In this document: positions 21,174 to 31,398 of the stretch, one piece after another
Numbering within the stretch: position 1 is the stretch's first letter
Layout: every line of letters starts with the position of its first letter
DNA from: Isoetes taiwanensis
Lineage: Eukaryota; Streptophyta; Lycopodiopsida; Isoetales; Isoetaceae
Length of the DNA stretch: 64,000 bases
Assembly (NCBI GenBank): GCA_021234155.1
Contig: JAJEKV010000031.1
Span: 13,509,748-13,573,747 of the forward strand
Direction of reading: 5' to 3'
Program-made: the position numbers and the translations under genes
Notes under the pieces: model-generated
The model's input: the letters and a program-made list of their open reading frames with translations, nothing else
What the model was told of the DNA's origin: nothing
The model's database searches: none

Positions 21174-24140
21174 TTAGTGCTACGACTGTGATGGGAAAGG
21201 TCACGCAGCAAATTGCCCGAGTTCAAAAGGGACGTTAGGAAGAGGTAAGGGCAGAAATGTTAGAGGAGGGTATTCAGGAAGAGGGAAGGTTGGTTTCAGA
21301 GGAAAATCAACCTTGATTGTCCGAGTAGCAAAAGAAAGTGAAGAAGAGGAACAAGATGAAACTATTGAGGTAAGATCTGCCGATATTTTGTCTGCTTCTT
21401 GTGAATCTAACAAATTAGATAACAATTTCTTGATCATAGATTCAGGAGCTGAGAAAACAGTGACTTGTAGACCAAGTTTACTTAAAAAGGGCAAGAAGTT
21501 AGCAGCCGGACATGTTCAACTAGGAGACGGAGGTCTACAGAAGATAGAGGGCACCGGAATTTTGGAAATATTTGATTTAAACGGAAGAGCCATAGAACTT
21601 AGAGATGTTTTATGTGTACCTACTTTGGTTAGGAATCTAATACCAGTCTGTCAACTAGTAGACCTTAGATATAAGGTTGTATTTGAGAAGTTGGAATGTA
21701 AAAATTTTCTAAACAATGAAATAAAGTTTATTGGAAAAAGATTTATGGATTTTATCATAAACTGCCTAGTATGAATCTTGTCGAATGTCCATCTTTAAAA
21801 ATGTTCCATCACAGAATGTGCACACAAATGTTGGAAACATTGAACTCTTGTTAAAGAGAGGGCTGATATCTACAAATAAAGAAAGAACAAATAATTTTGT
21901 ATGTGTAGGGTGCATTCTTGGTAAGCAAACCAGGCTTCCATCCAAGAGGTCATTGAAAAGAGTCAAAGGAATCTTAAATCTGGTTCACACAGATCTTTGT
22001 GGTCCAATTAATGTCATGAGTATAACAGGAAGCAGATACTTTATGACCTTCATAGATTATTTCAGCAGAAAGGCAAAATGCCATTGCCTCAAAACTAAAG
22101 ATCAAGCCTTTGATGCATTAAGAATGTATGTAGCTGAAGTTCAGTGAGAAACAGGTAGAAAGATCAAGTGCATACACTCGGATTGCAGAGGTGAGTATTT
22201 GTCTTATGGGTTCGAGAAGTATGTGCTAATCTTGGAATCAAGACAATTAACCGCAACAAAACGGAGTAGCGAAAAGAAAAAACAGAACACTGTTGAATGC
22301 AATAAGGTCAATGTTGAAATACTCTGGCTTACCTAATTACCCGTGGGATGAAGCTGTAAAGGCAGCAGTATATGTGCAAAATATTTTGCCATCTGTAAGG
22401 ACAAAAGAAATGGTTCTTTAGATGTTATGGTCTGGTAAGATGTCACTCTATAATCATTTGAGGGCATATGGATGTCTTGCATTTGCCCATGCTCCTGAGG
22501 AGATGAGAATGAAATTGGATGACCGAGCTTACATCACTTATATGGTGGGTATGATCCTGCTCAAAGAAAAATTATTGTAAGTAGAGATGTAATTTTTGAT
22601 GAAGAGCAATTTTATAAGGCAATTCCTAAGATAGACACACAAAAGGAGTTTGAAAAGGAAAAGCAACTTCTTGAAGAGGAGACGAGTGAAGAAATGACTA
22701 GAGATGTTATATCCGCAAATGATTCTTATGATAGTAAGGATGATGAATCTAACGCTGTTTTGAAGCAAGATCTTGTGCAAAATGATGCTAACAAGGCTGA
22801 TGTACAGCATGAAGAACATGGAAGGGTGCACAACGATCAGCAAAGAAGGAGAGCGGCAAGAAGAACCGAGGCGCAAATTCTGAGAGATGAGAATGATACC
22901 TTAGTGGAACAACTTGGACGAAATGAGTTGGGAAGAAGCAGGAAAATCCAACCTAAAATTGGGAAAATACATAATCTTTTTGATGTCTTGGTTTTGGAAA
23001 ACCCTGAGTTACCTAAAACTTATGCAGAAGCAGTAAGCGGAAAGGATTCTAAACACTGGCAATTGGCAATGGAAATGGACTCCTTCAAAAGAACAGGTAC
23101 TTATGATTTAGTAGATGAACCTAAGGATAAAAATATAATTGGAAATAAATGAGTGTTTAGAATAAAGCCTGGAATTGATGGAAAATCAAAGAAGTTTAAG
23201 TCCAGGCTAGTAGCTCAGGGATTCAAGCAAAAGAAAGAAGAGGATTTTGATGAAACTTTTTCGCCACTTATAAAATTGAATAGCTTAAGAATGTTACTTG
23301 CTTTAGCAAATGCATGTGATCTGGAAATTCACCATATAAACGTCAGTATGGTATTTCTTAATGCAAAACTAGAAGAAGAACTTTGTTTACAACAAGCGTC
23401 GGAAAAGTTTGGAAATTGAATAGAGTTGTTTATGGATTGAGACAATCTCCCAGAGAATGGTACAAATGCATGGATAATTATTAGCAAGGCTTTGAAAAAC
23501 TGAAATATGATGGGAATCTTTACAGATACAGAGTTGGAGATGAATGGTATATAATTACCTTATACATTGACGATAATATAATGATAGCACAAGGTACAAA
23601 CATTCTTAATCTTTGCAAAGATATTCTACATAAACGATTTCAGATGACTGATCTTGGAGAACTGAAAAGGTTTCTGGGCATTGAGGTACACAGAGACAGA
23701 TTAAACAAAATTCTGAGTCTGACACAGCAGACTCACATTGAAAATATGCTTAACAAATTTGGAATGCAATAATGCAATATTGCAAGCACTCGATTCTAGA
23801 ACATAAAATCTCTGAAGAAATGTATCCAAATACTGATGAGAAAAAGAAACAAATGGTGAACACTCCTTACAGGTCATTAATAGGCTGGTTATCTTATGTT
23901 GCAAACTGCACAAGGCCAGACATTGCTTATGCAGTAAATTTGCTCAGCAGATACAATCATAACCCAGGAAAAGGTCACTGGATCACTGCAAAAAGAGTAT
24001 TGAGGTATTTAAAAGGTACCTCAAATGATGGTGTAGTATAGAATTCAATTGAGACAAATGTTAAAGCGTACTGTGCTGCTGACAGGGGCGACGATTTAGA
24101 CCAAAGGAAGTCAACATCTGGATATGTAATTATACTAGGA

Positions 24141-26437
24141 ATAGAATAGAATAGAATAAATTTTTTAACGTCCACGGAAACCAATAGGTCATGGGACCCA
24201 TACAATGGGCTAGTACAATCATTACTACTAGGATTAAAAAACCCCTGCCTCGAAAGGTTTTCAAGGGAAAAACCTTTGCAGTAATGATGATACTAAACAA
24301 TCGGAGATAATACTACTGAGGGCTCAGTAATTGAAGACGTGCATCTAGAATCTCAAGTGTGTATAATGCCAAGTCATGCACAGATGGTGCTCTGAGAAGT
24401 TGTAGAAGCGTGGAATGGAATGCTAAGGTCAAAAAATGATTCCGGATTATCTCAAAAGCAGGGCAACTCAGAAGAGTATGGCTTTCGTCTTCAATAACCT
24501 GTAACTGGCAGCAGGCACATAGTCTCGCTTCTCGTGGCAATTGCGGCCGCTCCCATCTACCTGTCTCAATCCGTAGCCTGTGGGACCCCGTGCGAATTGA
24601 TGCAATAGCTACAAGCTTGTTCCTGGACAATGAAGCAAGCAAATAAGCTTGGGGCCCTGGTGCCAAGGTGGGATTTATGTGTGCATGATAATGACCAGTT
24701 TTCACTTGGGCCAAGGTAACTGCGTCCCATATCTTTTGAGAAAAATGGCCATTGAGATATTGTTGCAAAAGCTCGAGGATCGAATCGGCAAGCATCGAGG
24801 CGGCTCGGTTTACCTGACCCCAAACGGCAAACCATGTAGTGCAATGCTCTTTTCAAAATCGTTTCAAACGCTGAGGAGATTCAGCCATGGCAAGTGCAAG
24901 AACAGGATATCTATCATCATCCATCTGGTGCACCTTGCAGATATAGTGGAGATGGCGCTTCATGGCAGAATGTTGAAGAGGCCAAAAACCCGTCTCTTGT
25001 AAAAGAATAGCATAGGGCACCGTTGTTTTAACTCCGAGGCTGTAGGCGAGAAAGGACTTTTGCACCCGTTCCAAGCTCTCCCAAGCACTAGCACTAATGG
25101 CAGGCCCCACTAAGTGTGTTCTTACAGAATTCTACACCAAGATACTTGTAGCTATCTACAACTTCAACTTCACGGCTATCATAGTGCATAGTGGGAACAT
25201 TGTGACGAGAAGATTGAACTACCAAAAGCTTGGTCTTTTGGAGATTAACACGCAGACCTGTGTTCTCACAAAAACTGTGCAGAGCATGTAAATGTTGCTG
25301 CATACTAGCAGCAGTATGTGTCAGAAGCAAAACATCATCATCATACATAAGTTGCCTAATGATATAGTGTGCCAAATGTGGACCTCCGCCACCATGATTA
25401 TCAAGCCATTCTTCCAATTGATCAATGTACAAGCCAAAGAGTATAGGAGATAAAGGGAAACCTTGACGAACTCCAATATTGCTAGTGATTTGAGTACCTG
25501 ATGCTGGAAATTTAGAAAAAACCCTTTCATAGAGACGATAAACTGCATTTTGAAGATCTTGTGGAACCCAAGTGCCGCAAGCCGCCAAAGAAGCTTCGGC
25601 GTGGTCTTGTATCAAAAGCGTAAGTAAAATCCACAAAGCATATATAGAGGTCTTGTTTCAAACTTCGACTATGTTCAATAAGCATGCGCAATGTGAAAAT
25701 ATGGTCTATTGTAGAATGGCATGGACGAAAGCCTGCCTGTCCTACAGCACGTACACTAGTATGTTCTGCCCACAATGTCAACTGCTTCTCAGTAAGACTG
25801 GCTAAGAGCTTTGAAAATATGGAACTTACCATGATCATGCGATAATTAGAAGGGTCATGCTTATCACCGCTTTGTAAATTGGTACGAAGCCATCGACAGC
25901 CCAAGTTTTCGGCAAGCCTTCTTGCAAAGCTTGATTTAAAAGATTAGTGATGATTGGAAGCAATAGCGGACCCCATTTAAGCAATTACGCTTTGCAAACC
26001 TTGAAGATCGGGGAGACTTGCCATTAGATAGATGCCGCATCCTTCTTTGACTTCCTCCTACGTGAATTGAAGGATATCACCTACCAAGGGAGGCACGTAA
26101 TTAAGGACCCCGGGATGATCATATAAGTGGACCAATCGCTCATCCCATTCTTTGCATAGAAATATGTCCAAGGGTAGGAGGTGGTCGATATAATATTTTT
26201 TCTTAAGGTCCGGTCAAGCACGCGTGGCGATAATTCAAACATTTGCTTCTGATGTTCAGCGACAAAGCGTGCCTTCTTGCATTTCAAAACAGACTTATAA
26301 TTCTGAATGGCATTATGTCGCGTATCTGGCTCAACTATCGTTCGCAAGTGTTTTTTTTTTAAAGCTGCTTGCAGTCTTCATCAAACCGGGCATTTCTAGG
26401 AAAGGATTTCCTACCAGCATGAGCAACACCAGAAGGA
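24141..26437 (-). mobile_element. 5'-truncated LINE inserted in the copia RNase H region
   Basis: The copia reading breaks after ATACTAGGA at 24140 and resumes with GGAGCTCCTGTAGCCTGG at 26438, giving back the expected residues across the join. The insert is a LINE on the minus strand. Its 3' tail on plus is an (ATAGA)n run at 24141-24160 followed by a T-run. AGGA at 24137-24140 and 26434-26437 may be a short target duplication. The 5' end lacks the endonuclease domain. Confidence 0.8.
24313..26347 (-). pseudogene. LINE reverse transcriptase (ORF2) remnant
   Basis: Minus-strand blocks in order: 26081-26347 linker, 25527-25904 RT N-terminal part (NYRMIMVSSIFSKLLA, QAGFRPCHSTIDHI, CFVDFTYAFDT), 25094-25636 RT core (GVRQGFPLSPILFGLYID and LMYDDDVLLL, the YxDD site), 24853-25110 (LERVQKSFLAYSLGVKTTVP), and 24313-24795 with a Cys/His motif (CACCQLQVIEDESHTLLSCP) typical of plant LINE C-termini. 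Frameshifts separate the blocks. Similar C-terminal phrases recur at 54.8, 58.3, 60.0 and 61.2 kb, so one LINE family has seeded the window. Confidence 0.85.
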
Positions 26438-26810
26438 GGAGCTCCTGTAGCCTGGAAAGTTAAAAAGCAAGACTGCATTGCACTATCCTCTGCTAAAACA
26501 GAATATAATTCAGTTGCTCTAACAGCCAAGGAAGTTGTCTGGGAAAGAAGATTGTTGGGTGAACTTGGTTTCTGTCAAAGTGATTCTACAGTTATGTTCT
26601 GTGATAGTACAAGCTGCGTTGCTATGTCTAAAAATCCCGTGTTATACGAAAGGTCAAAGCACATTGAACTGGAAGTTCATTTTGTAAGAGACATGGTAAG
26701 TAAAAATCATGTAAATACTCTGGAGCAGTTAGTAGATCTGTTAACCAAAGCCTTGTCTGTAACTAGATTTCACGACCTTAAAGAGAGGTTATAGTGTATA
26801 GATATTACAT

Positions 26811-27250
26811 GAAGGGGGAATTGTTAGAATATGGCCATGTAATATCTAAGACAAGGGATACAGAGAACAGATGTTATCAGTGCAGTGAAGGCCAGATGCT
26901 AGAATAGCATACAGAATATGGGAAACTAGTAAGAATAACTAAGACCAATGAATTTTATCTTTCAATGGTTTTAATATATTATGTATTGTGGCTTATATGG
27001 TTTCAGTTTTGGAAGGTTAATTATACCATATAGAAATAAAGCGAAAGTAGAAGTTTCAAATTAGGCGGCAAGGACATCTGAGAGCGGTCTGGCTAAGCGG
27101 CCGGATCTGCCTGTTAATGACTTGAAAGAGGATATCTATTTTATATACTGATGCTTTGCAGGATTCCAGACAAACAGGTTTGAAGTGCTTGTGCTATCGG
27201 ATGTATAAAGAGACAAAGGAATAGTGTTTTTTGTTATATCGAGTTTTACT
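26811..27250 (+). repeat. Polypurine tract and 3' LTR start of the copia element
   Basis: Polypurine GAAGGGGGAA at 26811-26820 is followed directly by TGTTAGAATATGG at 26822, a typical LTR start. With no second LTR copy present, the right end cannot be fixed. Confidence 0.65.
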
Positions 27251-28623
27251 GTAGCACATGAACCCTTGAATATTCATACTTTGTTATTTGAATATTTTTC
27301 AACTAGATTTTGAATATAAGGTTCTAGTGCTAGTTCAAAGGGTTGATCTTTAGATTTTATTTCCTTCATGAGGTGCAGCTAGCTTCCCAACACGAGCACA
27401 AAACTTCTTGATTAGTTCATCCCAAGATGTGGTTCGCATAATCTTCTCATAATTTAACCATGCTCTAACTCCATCATCTTTGAAGCATTTTCCAAACTAT
27501 AAAAACTTACATCCTTTCTTCAAGCCATAGCCTCGATAATAATCTTCAAACATTCTCAGAAAGTAGCTAGCATTCATAGTTGAGTAAAAAAAAATAATAA
27601 TGGAACATGGACATTTAACTCAAATTGGTAAGGCGTATTTTGGAGCAAACATGGCAACTAGGTGGTAAAGTACTTGATCCACATTTTGCAGTGTTCTGAA
27701 GCTTCAACATCTTCTAATGGTTCTTGTTCTATTGGAATTCTTTGTTTGGAGCCATGAGTTCTTGAGATCTAGGATGATCTCGATAGAACCTCCAAGATAT
27801 TGACTGGCTTTAAGAGTCAAACATAAAAATCAAACTTGAAAAGTCCAAGTTTGTGTTAGAACCTTCAGAGATGGTCAGTCTATACAACAAAATTCCAAAT
27901 GAAGCTCAAATAGATCAATCATTCATACCTTTCCCATTTCTGCAGGATGGTATTAGTTGATAGATAGATATCACTCTCAGTGATTTTAAGTTTTTAGGGG
28001 ATTTTTGTGCAAATGAGTAGTGAGAACTTGGTAGAAGAAGCTAAGACATCATTTCTCGAGTTAGAGTTGATATCTAGGAGATATTCAAGCTCAAACTCAG
28101 GCTAAAAAATGGTCAAATGGTAGTCAACTATTGCAGACAGAGACTAAAAACTAAGAGCTTAAGTTGGCAGTGGCTTTTTTGAGAAATTCAAAGGGCAAAA
28201 TGTAGTTATTTTTTATGGCAAATGGTCAAATAGTGAATTGGATTACTAGAACTATTTATTTTGCAATGATTTGGCTAAAAACATCTAAATTCTGTGCAAA
28301 TAGAGTTGACTTTTTGGAATTCGATTTTGCAATGATTTTTTCAAGAGATTTCAAAGCACAAATATGCACAATATTGCAATGAGTGATAATCAACATTAAG
28401 ATTGGAATTTAAAACATAAGAAACATCACTATGAAAATGTTTTTGATGGTAAAAGTTGCTAGAATGATGATAGTTCGAACTTTTTCAAACTTGGTAGGGA
28501 ATTTTCTTTGATATATGGTTAAATAATCACAATAAGACTGTGTTAATGCTATTCAAGTCATAAACACAGTCAAAATATGTTGGAAAGAATTTATGAAGGT
28601 AATGCAGTCATGAATATATGTCA
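27251..28623. other. Unassigned DNA with a possible gypsy gag scrap
   Basis: On the minus strand around 27360-27600 a short run reads RAWLNYEKIMRTTSWDELIK, similar to the W..L...F pattern of a retrotransposon Gag domain. It is isolated and decayed. The remainder is AT-rich with no feature seen. It ends in ATGCT, the target of the outer element. Confidence 0.35.
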
Positions 28624-28628
28624 ATGCT

Positions 28629-29218
28629 TGTTAGTCATGTGCCTCCTGGTACAGGACTATTCATGCATTCGACGGACCAAGTCAAGGCCAAGGATCCACA
28701 ACCAGGCACGGGTCAGTCGTCAAAGGCTCAGCAGAAGACCAAGCAGACCACGCAGACAAAGACCATGCCTGGCGTCAACAAGAGGCGGCGCTCAGACAAG
28801 TGACGGCCCGTCACCGCCCGCGTCAGCGTCAGCGTGATTTCAGGCTTTTCAAGAGGCACCGCCAGCATTCCTGCAAATCAGGCCTCCTTCCAGGAGTCGG
28901 CACCGAAATCAGTCAGAATGTCTATATTGGGCCAAAGGCCATTGTACTATATATATGAGTAGGGCTAGCACATGAGTTTTTAGATGAGTTTTGAGTCTTG
29001 TATCTTTTCAGTTTTCTCTCGATTGCGAGAGCTCATGTATCTTCATTGACATCAAGGAAGCTTATTATTGTGATCTCATAGTTCTCTTTTGTTTTTTTTT
29101 CTCTTCCCTTGTTTTTCTTGCAAATCCCGCGTGACATAGTCCCCGGATTCTCCTGTTAGATCCAAGGGTCCTCACAGAGGGCTGTCTTGCAGGAGTTCCC
29201 GAACCCAGACCCCAAACA
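28629..29218 (+). repeat. 5' LTR of the outer element
   Basis: 590 bp, starts TGTTAGTC and ends CCCCAAACA. A TATA-like run TACTATATATATGAG lies near 28945-28960 and probably drives the genomic RNA. Many of the differences from the 3' LTR look like CpG-type transitions. Confidence 0.92.
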
Positions 29219-29219
29219 C

Positions 29220-29235
29220 TGTCGCCGCTGCCGGG
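29220..29235 (+). other. Primer-binding site, tRNA-Asp type
   Basis: TGTCGCCGCTGCCGGG differs at two positions from the tRNA-Asp primer site TGGCGCCGTTGCCGGG used by Tat/Athila elements. One base separates it from the LTR. Confidence 0.75.
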
Positions 29236-29259
29236 TCTGATTTTTCTTTTCTTTCCATC

Positions 29260-31398
29260 ATGTCTGCTCGAGGTTTCACTCCTGAAGAACTTCTTTGCCA
29301 AACGTCGGCTCGACTGGAGCGCCATCAACGACGCGAAGTTGTTCGGGATATGTATGACACTGCTTATGACATTGAGGGAGGTCGTATCCGCTCACGCGCT
29401 CAGTCGGCACCTCTTACCCCTCGTGCTCATTCTCGACCAGGGTCTCCCCCTGTGTGTCGTCATTGTTCACAACCGCAATCTCCACACCATACCCCTGTTC
29501 AGCCCACGCCTCACTATTTCCAGACTCCTGACAGCACCTATATCAATATTCCTTCAGGTCACACCCCTCAGCCGTCCCAACCATCTTCTCCTCCTGCTGG
29601 AATGGGCTACCATCATGTCACCTTTGGCCCTTCCTATGTTCATGGCATTCCAACTTCTCCATCTTTTCAACACGCTCTTCCTGTTTATCAAACCATGGAT
29701 CTCAAGCCAAATGAGGATGGCTCTCAAGGCCCTTCCCCACCATATGCTACTTTTTATGGACCACCGGGTTTTTCAGCCCCACCACCTTGCACTCAGTCTC
29801 AGGCAGTTCCACCTCTCTATGCTTCTGCATATCCTCCACCAAATCCCCCTGTCTATGCTCAAGTTCCGCCTTCATCCCCCACTCATAATTTGAAGCTGAC
29901 TTATCCCACTTTTGGCAACACTAAAGGCAAACCTCTTCAACAAGAGCCCACGGAGTCCGCCCGGGATTTTGCGGACCGTCTTCACATTCTCGTCAGTAAA
30001 CTCCAGGAGTACCCCACGCAAAGCCAGATCCTCGTCTGGTTTCTGCAGGGCCTTCCTCCTGCCATTCGACTCATGACAGAATACCTGCGTCCCAAGTCTC
30101 TGGAGCAGGCCATTGAACTGGTCAATCACTCAGTCAATGTTTCTTCTCGGGGTGTTGCTCTGCAGGAACTCCCTTTCATGCCCCCCGTCATGGTTCCTCA
30201 GAACTCGGTTCAACCTCAGCAAGCAAATCCACAACGCGCTCACATCTGGTGTACTATTTGTAAATATCAAGGTCATCTGGCAAATGAATGCAATGCCTCC
30301 AATGGACCTCCTCATTGTAAAAGATGTAATATGTGCAATCATGCCACGGAAGAATGCACGCGATCTCATCCTACACCTTTTCGTAATAAAATGGTCTTTC
30401 AAGTCCAGACCACCCCTCCACAACAGCCGTCATATCCGCCTCAGCAATATCCACCTCAACAACAGCAGCAATCTCAGCAGCCACGGGGACCAGACAACCG
30501 TCCTCCCTTTGATCCTTCAAAAGCCCAATGTTATCATTGTCATGAATGGGGTCACACCACCACGGCGTGTCCTCAACTGCCTCAAGTTCAAGTTCAACTT
30601 CCAGGATCCAATCAACCGGCTTCTGTCCGTCTCACGGCTTATCAACTCTGGGTGGCCAACGGGCGACAGGGCCCTCGTCCTGTTTTGAGAAAGCCTCCTC
30701 GGCCGCCTCAACAACAGCGCCCTCAGCAAGCTGCGTCTACTTCCAATCCTATGGATCAACAAGGCCAGGAGGAGATTTATCAGGCTCTCAACCCTCCTGT
30801 CCAACAGTCCAACTGGGTTGGTCTTGTCTCGCGTCACACACGGGCTTCACGCCCTTTGACCATTATTCCTCATGACACGCAACCTGCTTTTGCTGTGGAA
30901 ACTGTCCCTCATGACGATGATAAAAAAGTTCACTTCGCACCTGACCTTGACAAACTTATGCCTCACGTCATGCCTAAAGTGAGACAAAGTATTCTGAAAC
31001 TCATGCAGGCTGCGGAAGGTCGAACACTGGCAAATGTTCATGCCACCACGAGAGCTCAGCGGCGTCGGCAAAGACCGTCATCATCCACCGGTACCGCGCT
31101 CTCCGGCCATATCCAAATATTGCTAACGCGAGGTCGAGCTTCTCAAAGAAGTTTCGACTTCTTTACCACGATCCCGACTCCATTGGACCCTGCGGACCCC
31201 TTTTCACATGTTCCCTTGGAACTTCAGGAGGAACTTGCAAAGATCAAGATTCCTTTGAGCCTGGCCACTATTTTGAAACTTTGTCCGACTCTCAAAGATC
31301 AGTTACCTCTTCCACGATTACGGTTTGAGTACATTGCGACTTCAACACCCGGTGCATGCCACGGTGGGCAATCAACATATCAATCATGTCCAAATTGA
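29260..31398 (+). CDS. Gag of the outer Tat-like element
   Basis: ATG at 29260 opens 712 codons. After a Pro-rich N-terminal third, the capsid-like part near residues 225-300 includes SARDFADRLHILVSKLQEYP. Three CCHC zinc knuckles follow: CTICKYQGHLANEC near residue 330, CKRCNMCNHATEEC near 353 and CYHCHEWGHTTTAC near 425. Three knuckles is more than the usual one or two. The protein would assemble virus-like particles and package RNA. The reading frame shifts near 31345, so the C-terminal ~17 residues are off-frame and the protease follows in another frame. Whether this shift is a mutation or a programmed frameshift is open; several other breaks in pol favour mutation. Confidence 0.85.
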   Translation: MSARGFTPEELLCQTSARLERHQRREVVRDMYDTAYDIEGGRIRSRAQSAPLTPRAHSRPGSPPVCRHCSQPQSPHHTPVQPTPHYFQTPDSTYINIPSGHTPQPSQPSSPPAGMGYHHVTFGPSYVHGIPTSPSFQHALPVYQTMDLKPNEDGSQGPSPPYATFYGPPGFSAPPPCTQSQAVPPLYASAYPPPNPPVYAQVPPSSPTHNLKLTYPTFGNTKGKPLQQEPTESARDFADRLHILVSKLQEYPTQSQILVWFLQGLPPAIRLMTEYLRPKSLEQAIELVNHSVNVSSRGVALQELPFMPPVMVPQNSVQPQQANPQRAHIWCTICKYQGHLANECNASNGPPHCKRCNMCNHATEECTRSHPTPFRNKMVFQVQTTPPQQPSYPPQQYPPQQQQQSQQPRGPDNRPPFDPSKAQCYHCHEWGHTTTACPQLPQVQVQLPGSNQPASVRLTAYQLWVANGRQGPRPVLRKPPRPPQQQRPQQAASTSNPMDQQGQEEIYQALNPPVQQSNWVGLVSRHTRASRPLTIIPHDTQPAFAVETVPHDDDKKVHFAPDLDKLMPHVMPKVRQSILKLMQAAEGRTLANVHATTRAQRRRQRPSSSTGTALSGHIQILLTRGRASQRSFDFFTTIPTPLDPADPFSHVPLELQEELAKIKIPLSLATILKLCPTLKDQLPLPRLRFEYIATSTPGACHGGQSTYQSCPN

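Larger units (their letters stand above)
21177..26794 (+). pseudogene. Ty1/copia gag-pol polyprotein, disrupted
   Basis: Order is as in copia. The Gag zinc knuckle CYDCDGKGHAANC is at 21177-21215. Protease DSGAEKTVTC is near 21440. The integrase zinc pre-domain (CVGCILGKQ) and VHTDLCGP are near 21905-22000, then IHSDCRGEYL near 22170 and QNGVAKRKNRTLLNA near 22255-22300. RT includes FDETFSPLIKLNSLRMLLAL near 23250, YGLRQSPREWY near 23430 and the YIDD box near 23565. RNase H starts near 24100 and resumes after the LINE as ALSSAKTEYNS near 26485. Frameshifts and stops separate the blocks. The integrase catalytic Glu in the usual AERKNR motif is Lys, and the RT motif A Asp appears as Asn (HHINVSMVFLN). 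The polyprotein is dead even without the LINE. Confidence 0.85.
21175..27250 (+). mobile_element. 5'-truncated Ty1/copia retrotransposon broken by a LINE
   Basis: The element starts abruptly at a Gag zinc knuckle near 21177 and runs through protease, integrase, RT and RNase H to a polypurine tract and the start of a 3' LTR at 26822. There is no 5' LTR. A minus-strand LINE occupies 24141-26437. The right end of the LTR is not resolved, so 27250 is approximate. RT and RNase H phrasing resembles the Tork/TNT group, but this is an impression. Confidence 0.8.

Noticed and set aside
29339-29893. Overlapping second ORF in Gag
   Set aside because: It is an out-of-frame shadow of the Gag Pro/Ser-rich region with Leu-rich biased translation.
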